Below, in pieces: positions 9,001 through 22,569 of a stretch of 64,000 nt of DNA. Both the position numbers and the translations under genes were made by a program. This stretch comes from Conus ventricosus (lineage: Eukaryota > Mollusca > Gastropoda > Neogastropoda > Conidae): NCBI GenBank assembly GCA_018398815.1, contig CM031622.1, forward strand, positions 16,266,104 to 16,330,103, in the 5' to 3' direction. The number at the start of each line of letters is the position of its first letter. Position 1 is the stretch's first letter. Under the pieces are notes generated by a model. That model saw nothing but the letters and a program-made list of their open reading frames with translations, searched no databases and was not told where the DNA came from.

Positions 9001-10112
9001 GAAGCCCTTTTGCGATGATGGCACTGGGGGCCCATGCAAACCCGATCTGCAAACGATGCTTGACCCCTTCCGATCTTCAAAGCTCTTCAGCCTGACAATC
9101 AGCTCGGCAAGACTGAGGTGCTTCACCAACCGCACCAAACACCAACCCTCGGCACCACCATCGTCATTGACGACTCCCAGCTTGCGGACGTTGAACATTT
9201 CAGATATCTAGAAGTACCATCTCTGTGATGGCTCCCTGGACAGGGAAGTTGATCCCGAATCAGCAAAGCAGCCAGGCGCTGGAAGACTCCTCAACAGAGT
9301 GCTTAGTCAACACAACATTCGGCTGACTACAAAACTGGAGTTTACAACGCAGTGGTCTTGCCCTCTCTCTTCTATGGTGCGAATCTTGGACACTGTACGC
9401 AGACACGTCAAGAAGCTGGAGAACTTCCCATGCGAGCTTTTCGGAATCCATTGGCAGGACGTGTTTCCAACCTCGAGGTCCTGGACCGTGCTCACACTAC
9501 AAGTATCGAGTCCATGCTCATCAAGGCCCAGCTTCGATGGGTGGGGCATGTCATCCGTATGGAAGAGCACCGTATGCCAAGGCGACTGCTGTATGGAGAG
9601 CTTCTGCACGGCAAGAGAAACCAAGGACGCCAAAGAAACGGTACAAGGACTCGGTCAAATCAAACCTCCAGTGGTGCGAACTCAAACCAAAAGAACTAGA
9701 GGAGTGCGCCAGTGCCCGACCTCTGTGGCGGGCCACAATTCACAAAGCCGCTACCAACTTCGAAGTACTCGACGCCAAAAGCTGACTGCCACCAGGGATT
9801 AACGCCACAGGGCAGCAGCAGCAGTGATCAACGACAACAGACTTCCAGTGCCCCCACTGTTCCAGACTCTGCGCCTCCAGATTGGGGGCTGCAGAGCCCC
9901 CTCCGCGTACATCGATGAGCTGCAGAAACGCTAACGTCATCTTCGGATCCGAAGGACTACCATCATCAGTATTTGTAGTTGGGTGTAAGGTGTACTATTG
10001 TATATGAGAAGGGTGAATGTAGTATGATTTTGTAAAGCGCTTAGAGAAATTCGTTTGATTAAGCGCTATATAAGAAACCATTATTATTTATTATTATTAT
10101 TAATATTATTGT
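9001..10112 (+). pseudogene. LINE ORF2 C-terminal fragment with terminal C2H2 finger and 3' UTR
   Basis: Several frames combine into the C-terminal end of a LINE protein. An early piece reads SLGKTEVLHQPAPNT-like (shifted). The later core is HTTSIESMLIKAQLRWVGHV with IRMEEHRMPRRLLYGELLHG, a well-known LINE C-terminal block. Then KKRYKDSVKSNLQWC and ECASARPLWRA follow. The end carries a C2H2 finger, CPHCSRLCASRLG with a final H-x-R, at about 9,850-9,918. The 3' UTR (9,950-10,080) includes AGCGCTTAGA and TTAAGCGCTATATAAGAA, a 3' motif shared by several invertebrate LINEs and SINEs, and ends in ATT repeats. The 5' part is lost at the N gap. There are multiple frameshifts, so it is inactive. Clade uncertain (RTE/CR1-like). 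Confidence 0.7.
10078..10112 (+). repeat. (ATT)n tail of the LINE
   Basis: Imperfect ATT trinucleotide run directly after the AAGCGCTATATAAG motif, marking the 3' end of the LINE fragment. Confidence 0.7.
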
Positions 10113-10617
10113 GGTCAATGATCAGACAACTTGCTTTGCAATTTTAGGAAAGCGGGTTTGAGCCCTGGGTGGTTGAAAAGTGGATTGAAATTTACACGGT
10201 CTCTCAGGGCAGCTATACCATGGCTGACTTGCTGTTTGCAGGGTGGCTGTACTCCCCACTCCCCCACCCCTCCTTTCTTTTTGTGTATAAACAACAACAG
10301 AAGCTAGATCCTGTAAACCGTGCCTGGGGATGGAAGTATGGAAGCTTCCAGGCCCCAGTCCTCCATCAACCACCTTTCCATAAATGCAATGAAGTGGAAC
10401 TTTACTTTAGAAAGTGCGGAAAGGAAATCTCTAGAAAACAATCCAAACCTGTTGTCCCTCCCTTGGGTTAAGGGAACAACCAAACTATCCAGCACGCAGC
10501 GGGGTAACTTGGCGAGGGGATGATCATCACCAATTATTCTCCATTGCCCCTGGAAATGCTGTGGCGGTGAGTACTCTGCTAGCGACGACATTATTTATGT
10601 GTTTCTGTCACAACACC
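10113..10617. other. Unassigned segment between two LINE fragments
   Basis: No protein domain or RNA gene recognised. It contains ordinary mixed-composition sequence with 60-100-codon frames on both strands that lack known motifs. Confidence 0.4.
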
Positions 10618-11540
10618 TCTGCGACCGACTGTTCATCATCATCATCATTCTCTTGCCCATGATGGGCGTAGAGGAGAGATGAGAGACACTCTTGAAGCCA
10701 GGCACCGCCATCCGGCCCTGTCCTCTGCCTGTCGCATCAGCGTAGGGCCATCCATCCTGGTCCATTCTTTGATGTTGTCCATCAGCATTTGGCTTGTCGT
10801 CCCCTTCGTCTGCCGCCTCCAGCGTGCCCTGGATGACTGTTTTGGGCAGTGAATTGTGGCGTATGACATGCCCGAACCACGACAGTTTCCTCTTCTGACT
10901 GTTGCCAGAGGGTTCTTGGGCCTGCAAGTGATGTTATTTGGCTCCTCACAAGGTCGTTTGTCTTCCGGTCTTGCCAAGAATCCCGAGCAAGCGCCTGAAG
11001 CATTTAGTTTCCAAACGTCTGGATTCTCTGATGGTCTCTGCTGTCATGGCCGCTTTCGCAGCCATACAGCAGGTTTGGACAGCACCAGGGACTTGTACAG
11101 CTTCATCTTTGTAGGAAAGCTGATCTCCCTGCTCTTCCAGATCTTGTTTAGCTTTGTCATTGCTGCGTTGCGATCGCTAATCTGGTCTTGATTTCTGTTG
11201 TAGAGCGACCGTCTTTGGTGAGAGGGGCGCCAAGGTATTTGAAAGCATCTACTTCTTCAAGCTGTTGTCCGTTCATGTAGATTTCAGCATGGGTGTTGGT
11301 TGTGCTGTTGACCAGGACTTTGCTTTTTTCTGTGCTCACTTCCATTCCATATGCACCTGCCCTTTCTTCCAGTCTCTTTGTCAGGTCTTGTAGTTCTTCG
11401 TTGCTGCCTCCCATCAGGGCGATGTCATCTGCGAACCTCAGATTATTGATGGTTCTTCCTCCGATGGAGACAGTGGAGTGGAAGTCATGGAGGGTTTCAC
11501 GCATGTTTTCCAGGAAGAGATTGAACAGTACCGACTGTTA
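10618..11540 (-). pseudogene. 5'-truncated LINE reverse transcriptase, minus strand
   Basis: Read on the minus strand from 11,540, the frame starts within RT: a hydrophobic lead (LFLENMRETLHDFHS), TINNLRFADDIALMGGS with an intact FADD, EKSKVLVN, FKYLGAPLTKDG and EIKTRLAIA. After a shift near 11,157 it continues (KDEAVQVPGAVQT, ETKCFRRLLGI), then KRKLSWFGHVIRHNSLPKT with VIQGTLE, another LINE C-terminal block distinct from that at 9,500. It ends in a run of Met/Asp codons made by an ATG/ATC trinucleotide tail (10,636-10,648). No endonuclease or N-terminal RT blocks are present. At least three frameshifts are visible. Probably RTE/BovB-like or a related clade. Confidence 0.75.
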
Positions 11541-11562
11541 TGTATAGATTAAAGGGTCTCAA

Positions 11563-11644
11563 ACTCCCTGCATGTCACATAGCAGGGAGTGCCGAGGGAG
11601 AGGTGGCAGATCTCTCTCGAGGGACACTAAAGGGGGAGATCTGC
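11563..11644. repeat. Two adjacent 9-bp-stem hairpins
   Basis: ACTCCCTGC at 11,563-11,571 pairs with GCAGGGAGT at 11,582-11,590. GCAGATCTC at 11,606-11,614 pairs with GAGATCTGC at 11,636-11,644. Both are perfect. They sit exactly where readable sequence gives way to homopolymer-inflated sequence. Function unknown; they could be terminal structure of an unrecognised element. Confidence 0.4.
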
Positions 11645-11649
11645 GTAGA

Positions 11650-14600
11650 CGGCGGGGTTTTCAATCTTCCACCCTTTGGGCCCTGCGGGGTCTGGCCTGT
11701 GTGCCGGGGGGGCCCTGAAGGGGGTGGGCGGTAGGCGTTGGGAGCCTCCCTTTGGGACAGCAAAAACCGTGGGCCTTTGGGAGTCTGTTTTCGGGTCAGC
11801 ATGGTGGACACCCCTCTGGGGGAGGGCCCTTTAAAAATTTGACCTTTCGGCCGTTTTTCAGCGAGGCCCCTTTTAAGGGCCCAACACGGAAAAAGTGGGA
11901 CACCGTTTACTGGGAACAGAACCACGTCCCGGACACCATTTCAGACGGACGAAAAAAGAAAAAACCCAGACGCCGTTTGGGATAAAAACCGAACAAAAAT
12001 GGAAAACCCCCCCCCGGGAAACCCAAAGCCCAAGTTCCTGCCAACGACCTGCACCCTGCCCCCAAAAACCACGGACTTCGGTTTGGGACATCTTTGTTTT
12101 AAAGGGGGTCTGTAAACCTTTTGGGAGTAAAATTCCCCTCTAGGAATGGTCGGGGCCCTTTTCCATTTTGGGGGTTGACGGTTTTGATTTTCGAACAATT
12201 TTTTTTCTTTGTTTTGGTTTTGTTTGTGTGTGGGGGGGGGGGGGGGGGGGGGGGGGGAGGGGGTAAAACCCCCTTTCTGTCCACCAGCAAAAAATTGAAA
12301 TGGGCGGGGAAGTCAAGGTGGCGGAAGGAGAGGAAGGGCGGTTTTTTTGGGAAACCCTTGTTTTAGACATGGTGAATCTTTTTCCCCTTTTTCACAGCCT
12401 TTAGGTTAGGGGCTTAAACGAGATTAAAAGGGGGTTTTTTGTAAAAAAAAAATGAACAGTTAAAAAAAAAACGATCAACAGACATTTAAAAATAAAAAAG
12501 GGTGAAAATTCCTTTATTTTCGGTGATGAATTCGCGTTTAAAAAAAATACGGGCCCCTGCACCAGTTTTTGATTTTAAGGGGAAGGTGTGATTTTGAAAG
12601 CTGGGTGGGGGGGGGGGGGGGGGGGGGGGGGGGAGAAAGCCAAAAAGAACCCGTTGGGGAATGTCCAGGGCTTTAGTTTAAAACAGTCAGGGGTTTTGTA
12701 TTTCCCTTTCCCCAAGTTTTTCTTAGGCAAAAGTTTTGGTTTTTTTATCTTTCCCTTAAACTAGGTGCCCTGGAGAAAGGGGCCCGTGCCGGTGGGAAAG
12801 ACCCAGGGACCACGGGGGAAAGTCTTTTGGACAGTGGAAAAAGGGAATTAAACTTTTTTTTCTTCTTGAGGGCACTTAAGCCCTTTATGGCGAAAGTTGG
12901 CTGGTTTTGTTTTTAATCGGTCCGTGGGGGGGGTGGTTGGGTTTTTGGGGGGTTTGTGCTCGGCGTGGAGGGTGGTTTTTTTTTCCCCGGGGGGGGCTCT
13001 GCAGTCATGTTTTTCGGGCTGGAAACCCCAAGGGGGGATGCTACTTTAAAGGCTGTTTTTTGAGCGTTCCCTGTGGGTTGATTTCCTCGTTCGGGAGTTT
13101 ATGCCCTTTTGATTCAAATTGGGTGCCCTGCGCTTTCCCTTTACCCTTCGTAAAACTACCCGGGCCCTCCAAGGGGGGTACGGACTGCTCAAAAAGGGGG
13201 TTTGGAAGAAAAAGTGTTCCGGGGGCCCCCCCGCCCCCTTGGGGTTTGTTTCTTTTTCTTTTCTGTTTCATTGGCATGCGGGTACTTTTGAAGCTAGCGC
13301 GGAAAATATCGGTGGTTTTGGGCCCCCATATTGAGGAGACTAAAAAAGGGCTTTTGCGTTATGAGATCAACCCAAAGGCTAAATGAACACACGAAAAAAA
13401 AAGGGAAAGGTTTTTAAAACATTAAAAAAACGGACAAAAAAATTGTTGGCAAATTTCTTTTCAGCTTTGGGGAAGAACGATATTAAAAAGCCCCCACGGG
13501 CCTTATCCCTTTAAGACGTCATCACGAAAATGCGAGTTCCCAAAATTTCGACAGACAGACACGACACACACACACACTCGGCGCGCGCACAACGCACGCG
13601 CGTGGGGGAAACCAGGGCACGGGCGCGCGCGCGCGCACCCCCACCACACACCACACACAAACCACAAACAAACACACAAAACACACAAACACATTTACGT
13701 CAATTTAATTATATTCAGAAGTCTTTCAGCACGAGCGGGAAAAAATTTTAAATTGTTAAAAGCATTTGAATGGTTTTTCAATTCTCTTTTGAAAAGCCCA
13801 CATTTGGTTCTTTTTAAAACACGGATTTTAACCAAGAAACCTGCCTATATTCTTTTGGGGGGAGGGAAAAAATTTTTTTAAAACTTGAAGAAAAAAATTT
13901 TTTAGGTGCCCTATTTTCCCCAAAACTAAACTAAAAAAAAATTTTGGGATTAATTGTTACAAAAGCGGGTTAAAAAATTTTGGGAAATTTTCAAAAAATT
14001 TTTCAGCCCTTTCTCCAGGGGGACGGACCCTAAAGTTTTGTTGCATTTAGAAACCAGTCTTTTTACGATCGGGGTTTGACTTGGGAAATGGAAGTATTTT
14101 TTTTTTTTTTTTTCTCCCGCGACCCCTTTTAAAAGAAACTTCAAAAAATTTTGACAGAAAAGCTGAAAATTTTGGGGCCTGGGTGTCCTTGTGCCCCCCA
14201 AAACCCCCTTTTAAAAGCTTATAATTTAGCGGGGCCTTTTCCCACTTGATGAAGAAAGGAAAAAAGTTCTGTAAAATTGTAGTGGGGCGGATTGGGGGAC
14301 GCCCTTTTGAGATTTTAAATACACGATCCGCCCTTTGATTTTTGAAAAAATGCAAGAAAAATTAAAATTTAGAAAAACGCTTCGTTCATAGGGTTTCGGG
14401 CCCTTTTTTAAATTTTTTTTAAATTTTTGGACCCACACGGGGGGTTTGCGCTCGGTTTGGTTCCCCCGGTCCCCCTTGGGAAACAACGGAAGTAACCTGA
14501 AAAATTTTTTTTCCTTCTGATCAAAATTAAAAGGGGAATTTCGCCGCATGTGTTTGCAGCATCTGTAAAAATTTTGACAGGGGAAAAAAGGGTTTACTAA

Positions 14601-15806
14601 CTATTTAAAAGTAACATGACGGCCTCAGTTTTTTGATGATGGTAGTGGGGGATCGGGGTTTGAAATTTCCCAATTTTTCAAAGAAAAAAAATTTCAAAAT
14701 TATTTGGGAAGGGGGAATTCCCTTTTTTACAGTAAAATTTAATTGCTGCCCTGTGGCATTAAATTTTTTAAATTTTTTCCTTGGAGTCTCAATTTTTAAA
14801 TTATCCTTTTTTTGTTTTTGGATTACAGTCGTTTTAAAAAGTTTGAAATTGTTTTGAAAAAATAAAAAGGAGGGTTTTTAAATTTTTTGGATTAAGTACA
14901 TTTTTCCCACTGTTTTTCCGAAAGGTACTAATGTTGTATTTTCTTGGGTTCCATCGCACCCCTTCGTTTTAATGATCAAGCAGATGAGCAGCAAAAAGGG
15001 GAGCAAAGAATAATTTGGTAGTTTTAAGGTTGATTGCCCTTTTTTATCTTTTAAAAGGGAAATTGTATAAAATTCGAGAGGGTTTTTGGAGTCAATAAAT
15101 TTCCCTCACCCAAACTCGTCAGAAAAACTTTTGTAAAAATTTGGTGTTTTTTAGCGCCCGGTTCTACCCCTGTTTTTTTAGATTTTATTTTAACCCCTTT
15201 CAAACCAAGTATTCCCAGACTGTTAAGTGCTTTTTGTCGGGGGGTTTCTTTCAGTTCAACTGGGTTTTTTGTTTGTGAACTAACAAAACCCTTTTTTGGA
15301 TGGTGTTATACCAAGTGCGGGCCATGGGCATGTTAATGTTTTTGACTTTTTAGTTTTCGTTCCCGGGTTGTTTTTTTGGGAAAATTTAAACGGAAACCCT
15401 TTTGGGAAAGTTTTTTTGGGAACTTTTTAATAACCCTAATGTAATTTAGTTTTTTTGTTTTTATTTTTTTTTAATTTTTTATTTTTGGGCCTGAAAATTA
15501 ATCTTTTCCTTTTTTTTGGGTTCCATGAAACCCAAATTCTTCCCTCTTTTCTTTTTTTTGTTAATTGTTTTAAAATTTTGTAAACAATATGTTTTTTGGA
15601 CGTTGAAATAAACCTTTATTTGTGACGGGGAATTTTAAAAAACATTTTCCCTTCCCTACCACACCAACACCACACCCCACAAAAACACACCACACACACC
15701 CCACCTTTAAATTACTTTTAAAAACCTTTAAACCCCAATTTCTTTTTCAGTTTAAATTCATACCCCCTTCCCCCCCCCCCCCCTTCCCCCCCTCCCCCCC
15801 CCCCCC

Positions 15807-15882
<76 letters not shown>

Positions 15883-18800
15883 GCCCTCTCTCTGTTTTAG
15901 AGCTGCCCTTCTTTTAAAATCTTCTGCCCAAACCATTGTCATTTTCGGGGAACTGTCATTTTTGGAGTTTTGGGTTTTGGGTCGGTAAAGCCCTTTGGGT
16001 TCTTTGTAAAAAGCTAAATTGTCTGTTTTTTATTAGTAAAAAAGGCGTTTCTTTGCCCCTTCTTTTTTTTGTATGTTTTGGTTTTGTGTGTGTGTGGGGT
16101 TTTGTTTTGGTGTGGGTGTGGTGTGTGTGGTGTGTGTGTGTGTGTGTTGGGGTGGGTGTGTGTTTGTGTGGGGTGTGTGTGTGTGTGTGTGTTTGTGTGT
16201 GGTGTGGTGTGTGTGTGTTTTTTGGGTTTTGGGTGCTTGCGTGCGTGCGTGCTTGCTTTGCGGTGTGATCTTGTTTTGTCTTCGAAAAAAATCATTAAAT
16301 AAATTAAAATCACTGGCCTACTTTTTTCCCAACGTTCCCCGGTTTGCCGCAATTTTGGGGGTTTTGTGGTTGGGGCAGGGGATGGGGGGGGGGAGGGGGG
16401 AGGGGGGGGGGGGGGATGGGGGATTGGGGGGGGCGTTTTTAGGAGGCGGTTTAAATGGCCCCCTGGTTTTGTCAGTGAAAAAGTGCCCCTCCCCTTTTCC
16501 CCCCCATCCCGGCGCGCGCCGCTTTTGTAACCCTTTTTTCCGATCAAGGTGGTTAAAACCCCTCGGTTCTGGCTTTTTAAAGAAAGAAAAAAAATTTCCT
16601 TTGCCCTGTGCTTTGGGTTGAAACCCCAAGAAGAAGAAAAAGGAGAGGAGGAGGGGGAGGGGAAAAAAAAAAAAACAGGGGGGAAAAAAAAAAAGGTCGG
16701 AAAAAGGGGGTTTGGTGGGGTGGGGGTGGGGGGGGGAGGAACTTGCATGAATTTTTTTCTTATAACAACGGGGGGGGAAAAAAATTTTTTTCCCCCCAAA
16801 AGCCCCAAATTTAAAGCATAGAGTTTGGAGAACTGGCCTATCTTTCAAATTTAGCCCCGGGCCTATTTTTCGATTTACCCAATGATTGACCGGGGGAAAT
16901 TTTTTTTTTGTTTTGAACGTTTCAATTTTAATTTTTAAGGGTTTTTGTCTTTGGGTTTTATCCCACGTTTGTTTTCCTTCCCCTTTGGGGCTTGGGTTTG
17001 AAGAAATCAATTGATTTGATCAGTTTTAAAATTTTTGGGTTTTAATGTTTTTTTTTTGTCACTATTTCTTTTTCCCTAAAATATGGTTCACTCAAAAAAG
17101 GGGGTCCCTTTTGGGCATTTTAAAAAATTTCCCGATCTGTGTGAGTTGAATAGGTCAATTTGATAAACGGGACCAGAATTCAGGTAGTTCTTTTGCGGGA
17201 ATTTTGAAAAAAAGGAAATTTACTCTTTTTAAATTGCAGGCTTGTTGTCAAGTTCACTTTGTTTACAAAAAAAAAAAAACGGGTAATTTCAATTTTAATC
17301 GAAAAAACAATATATGAAAATTATAGTAAATTTTTTTGCTGTCGTTCTTTTTTTACAGGTAATAAACTTAACCTTTGTTTTTTGTTTTTTTTGGTTTTTT
17401 TTAAAAAAAAATACTTTTGTTTGTTTTTTCTTTTTTTTTTCTTGTTTTTTTAAATTCTATGCACAGTCCCCAAATTTGAAACGGTTAAAAGGTTTTGAAA
17501 AAAAACCCCATGACCTTGCCTCATCTTCCTCCCCTCCCCATTCTCCCCCCCCCCAACCCCCCCCCCCCCCCCCCCTTCCCCCTTCATGCCTCTTTGGTTT
17601 TTTCCTTCCACTAACCCCCTTCCACCACTTGCCCTCCCCCTCTATTTTTTAATGCCCTCTTTCCCCCCTGCAGTTTTTTTAAAATTTAAATTTTTCTTCA
17701 TAAAATTCTAAGCTCCACTTAAACCCCCCTTTCTGCATCCCCAGCCCTTTCCCCCTTGCTCTCGCCCCACCTCAGGGCTTCGGGGCCTTCCTTCCTTTTA
17801 TACCCCCATTTCTCCCTGTAAATAAAAAAATTTCCTGCCCCCCTCTCCACCCACTGTCCTTTCTTGGTTTCCCATGTTCATTTCATTAATTACTTCCATA
17901 TGCATGAATTGCACCCATGTTGCTTTTTAATTACTTTTTTAAAAAAACCGGGGTAGCAATACCTTTCAAAACACACCCCACTAAATTTGCCTTTTGCCCT
18001 CCAACCCCCCCCTTCCTCCCCTCTGTTTTTTCCTCAGTCTCTTTTTTCCCCTTTCCCCCTTGGGCCCCCTTTCCCCATTCCTGTTTTCCCCCTCTGTACC
18101 TTTTTCCCTTTTTTTCATTCGGTTTAAATTTAATTTTTGTTTTTTAGGGGAATGAAAAGCTAAACCTAACGTTTTTCGTTGCTGTGAGGCAGTGGAAAAA
18201 AACATTGTGTTGGTTTTGGTTTTCCCAATCAGAACATTTATTTTGTGGGTGTTTGGCTCCGCCGGGCCTCCCAGTGTTAAATTTTAAATTTGTAAAAGGG
18301 GGAAAAAGATTAAAACCCAATTTAAAAATTTTTGCCCACTGTTGGATGCTGAGCTTTTTGGTACATTTTTTGACCAGCACCCACAGGGTTTTTTCCTCTT
18401 TGGGGCCTTTTTTGGTTTTTGGTTTGAAAAACTAACCCCTTAAAAGGAACTTTTTTGTCTTTCCTTCAAAATTTAAAAACAAAATTTTTGGAACCCCAAA
18501 AGGGCCTTTTTTTTTGTTTGTTTTTCTCATTTTGTCCATTTTTAGGGCTAATTTTGGAAAACAGAAATATTTGAAATTCAAAGGCCTTTTAAAATTTTTC
18601 CCCTTTCTTGGGGGGGGGGGGGTTGTTTAATTCGTTTTTGGGGTCCGGTTCCATTTTCCTTTAGGGGGGGTTAAAAATTTGGGTGGAAAAACTTAATTTT
18701 TTACGAAAATCAGCATTTTAAAGGACTGTTGGGAATGGTTTTATTTTTTGTTTTTTCCTTAATTTGGGGGGGGGGGGGGGGGGGGGGGGGGTGTTAAATT

Positions 18801-21800
18801 GGGGTTGGGGGAGGGTTTTTGGTGGGGGCTTTTGTAAAATGGGGGGGGGTTTTGGATTATTGGTGGGTAATGGGGGTGTTAGGTTTTTTGGAGTGAATTT
18901 TTGGTTTTTTGTTTGGGGAAAAAGGGAATTTATACCCCTTTTTATTCCCCCCAAAACCCCAAAAAACCCCCCCCCCCTTTTTTTATTTTCCCCCCCCCCC
19001 CCAACCCCCCCAAAGGGCCCCCTTTTTTTTCCCCCCCCCCCCCCCCCCCCCGTGGGGGGGGGCCCCCCAGGGCATTTTCCTTCCCCCCCCCCCCCCCGCC
19101 CCCCCTTCAAACGCTACACTCTCACCCTTAGCATGTTTTGATTTCGCGGGCCAAGCTTTGCTGTTAAGCTTTGTAATGAAATGTTTTTCCCAAAAATTTA
19201 AAATGAAAATAAAAAATGCTTAATGGACTTAACGTAGTTTAAAAGGGAACCAGGACAATTTGATCTTTGTACTGTAGATTTATTTTGTCAGAAAATTTAA
19301 ATTTTCAATAAGAAAAAGGATAAAAAAGTTGGGGAAAAAATTTTGTAGACATAAATATGTTTTTGGCTTTGTTAAATGGTTTCGTTGTCAAAAATTTTAA
19401 AAATTTTTTTTTTGGTGAAGTCAAAACCCTTGTTGCAAAATTGTTAGATTCAGTCTTCTGAACCCATCATGTCGGGTGTAAAGTAAGGTGGGGTGGGGGG
19501 AAAGTGCGGGATAGTCGGGATTTGTTTCCAATTGAGTGCTACTTTTATTTTTAGAATGTTTCTCTAAAAAATTTCCAAAAATGTTTACATTGTGTTTTTT
19601 TGAGACCTTGGAAGCTCGTTTGGGTTGGGTTTTTTTTTCAGTGTGTGTGTTCATGTGGGCTTAAAAAATCAAATTCATAGAACTTTGAGTGTTTATGATC
19701 CCCTTTGGACTGAGATTTGGCAAGTTCCAATTTGCAGATTTAAAAAAAAAATGTGTGTTTCATGAGGTTTTCCAAAGAGATATTTGTTACAGAAAATTTT
19801 TTATAAAAACCCAGGAAATTTATAAATTTCCTAACCTTTCAGTAAATTTAAAAAGTTTTTTTTCCATAAAAAAATTTTAAAAATTTTCCCTAAAAAGTTG
19901 GGAAAATTTTTTAAAAAATTTCCCTGTTTTTAAAAGGGCCCAAAAAAATTTTAAATTTACTAAAAACCTTTCCCACACCACAGAGTTCCCACTTTATTAA
20001 AGCTTTTTGTTTGTTTTTTTTTAAAAACTTTAGGGGAAATAAAAAAAAAGCACATAGGGAAAAGATGACGATTTACACCCCACACCCTATAAAAACGTTC
20101 GGGTTGATTTTTTAATTTTATTGTGGAAAGAGAGGTTCCATGACATCGAAAATTTAACCTTTGAGTTTTGTTTGAAGTTTTGGGCATTTTGTTTTTTTTG
20201 GCACTTTCTCGCTCACCCCACGTTGTACTTAGTGTAGCCTGATTGCCCCCCTGTTGCTGATTCGGGCCAAAAAACAGCTGATCGCTGAATACTTGTTTTT
20301 CAAGTTTGGACATCGTCATCAAAAGAGTTTTTGGGGGCTTAGAAAAAAGGGTTTTCGGGAATCCCCTCCCCAAAACCCCCGGCCCTTCATCAATTTGGTT
20401 TAAATTTTTCATTTTTTGGAAGTCCTTGTTTAAAATTTAACCCTAAAATGTTTCTGGCATCCCCTCTCCCCGATCGCCCATGGGCACGGGCACTCCCCAA
20501 CTTTGGGTCCCCTACTTCTCCCCCTTTTAAAATCCCCCCTGCTTTTTTTTACCTTTTCGTTCTGCTTGATACAGTTAAACGGAAACCCCTTTTTCGAGCT
20601 TTTTTAATTTCTTTCCAGGGTCAGTTAACTGCAATGCTTTGTCGGGGGCAGGCTCGCTGTTGTCGTAGCGGTGGTAGCTGGGGTTTGATGCTGCTTTTCA
20701 GTTGTGATTTTGGCCCGGGTTCAGCTGAAAAAGTAGCGGGGTTTCAGTAAATTGTAGTGCAGAGGTCATTTTGGCGTTTGAGGGGCTGCATCAATTGATG
20801 AGGAAGCGGTTCAGCTGCTTTGAAGGCAGATTGGGGCCCAAACCCAGTCTTCCCGGGTTTTCTTTCTCTGTCTTTTAAATTATTAAGGATTTTCATGGGG
20901 GCAATGTTGAGGGTTGCCCGTAAACAGGAAAAGGCCTCGTTTCCGAAAAAGGGGGTGAGTATGGTAAATCGTTTTATTCCAGAATGGAGGGGGGTTTTTT
21001 TTTTTTTTTTGGGAACTGAAAAAAATTGGATTCCTGAAAAACCCTTGTTGATGATGGCAGAACAAAAAACCCGGTTGTTTTCAGTCTCTTTTTTTTTTTC
21101 GGGCCCACTCCCACATAGGACTTAAAAAAGTCAGTTGAATGGTGGGGATGTTTCCCACATCTTTTTTTGTCTTTTTAATCATTCGATCTCGCCTCCTTGA
21201 CCTGTTTGGTTGTGGGCACTTTTGAGGACGTAAAAATTTTTCCCTCTACTTTTACTTTGTAAAATGGGTTTTTTTCTCCTTTTTTTTCTCTTTTTGATGA
21301 GTTTTCCCAGTGCCCACATTGGAAAAATTCTTCCCTGCGAAAACCCGGGAAAACCCAAAGCTAATTTTTTAAAAAGCTGTCTTGCAGTTTTAAAAATTTT
21401 TTAGATTTTGTTTTTCCCCCCCCCCCCCCCCCCCCCAAACAACACACACCCACACACATGGGCTCATCACAACGGTGTTACAGGGGGGGAGAGAGAGAAG
21501 AGGCGGGACGGAGAAGAGAGGGGGGAGGGTTGTGGGGGGGTAATGAAGTTTTATTTTATTTTTTAACACTTGTAATTGAAAAGCACACATTTTTAATAGG
21601 GAGAGGAAGGAGCGGGGAGAGGGGAAAGACAGACAGACGAGGGAAGGATAACCTTACTTTCCCCCCCCACCCTCTTTTTTCTCTCTCTGAGGCAAAAACC
21701 CCCCAAAAATGTAAAACAGTGTTTGAAAAGGGGGGGGAAGGGGATGGGAATTTTCAGTCCGAGGTGTGGGCCCTTGGGGCAGTAAACCCCAGCAGTATCC

Positions 21801-22569
21801 CAGCCCCCCAACAAACCCCCCAAACCACAAAGGAAAGGTTGTTTCCCCGTCCCCAAAGGGTTTGAGAGATGATTTAAAAAAAAAAGAAAAAGCAGTGTCA
21901 GTTCACTTTTTGCATTTTAATGCCCAAAGGCCTAGTTAGATAGATAGATAGATAGTTTAGTTGATAGATACAAAGATGGAGGGGGAGGGGAGAGATTTAG
22001 AGAGAGAGAAAACGGGACAGCAGACAGCAGAGAAAAAAATCTGTGGTGTTTACAGTGAAAAAGAGGTTCTGATGCTTACTTTTGAGAAAAAATTGATTTT
22101 CCCCTTTGGGCTTCTTGATGCACCCTTGCCAGCGCACTTTTTAATATCATGTAAAATCTTGCTGTACTTTGTTTTTCAGGAACAGATTGAAAACTTTGGC
22201 TTGATACTTTTTTAAACCCCGGTTCCCTCTTTTTTAAAAAACTTTTTTTTCAATCACTTCCCATTGCGTTTGCTTTTAAGTGAAAGTGAAGGGGGTTTCA
22301 TTTTTTTTGTTAACTAATCGTATTGCAGTAAGTAAAGGGGGTTTTTTTTTTCACTTTTAAATTTTAACCCCTTTTCATTTAATTGCAGTAAGTTTGAAAA
22401 ATTTTACTAAAAATTACTTTTAGTTTTCAGTAAATTCATTTAAAAATGCCTTCAAAAAAGGAAATTTTTAAATTCTAATTTTTTTGGGGAAAATTTGTAA
22501 ATTTCCTAATTTAAAACAGTATTTTTTTAAAATTTACAAAATTTTAAAGAAAAAAAAATTTTATAAATT
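11650..22569. other. Low-quality, homopolymer-inflated sequence, no gene recognised
   Basis: Eleven kilobases dominated by runs of C, G, T and A, with single bases apparently replaced by copies of a neighbour. Frames reaching 60-264 codons arise only from poly-Pro, poly-Gly, Thr-His or Val-Cys repeats and encode no recognisable domain. Notable simple tracts: G-run 12,233-12,257; G-run 12,607-12,633; CA/GC run 13,559-13,690; C-run 15,767-15,880 (over 100 bases with few interruptions); GT run 16,082-16,240; C-run 17,555-17,580; G-run 18,768-18,791; C-run 21,416-21,436. I found no counterpart of this stretch elsewhere in the window, so its original sequence cannot be judged. Confidence 0.6.

Noticed and set aside
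12907..13386. 159-codon plus-strand frame
   Set aside because: Gly/Phe/Trp-rich from G- and T-runs, no homology-like motif, in degraded sequence.
15622..15942. Poly-proline/poly-glycine frames
   Set aside because: Translation of a C-run over 100 bases long in low-quality sequence.
16014..17010. Frames of 182-264 codons on both strands
   Set aside because: Made of GT/CA and G/C homopolymer tracts with compositional bias only and no domain; lies in the error-rich block.
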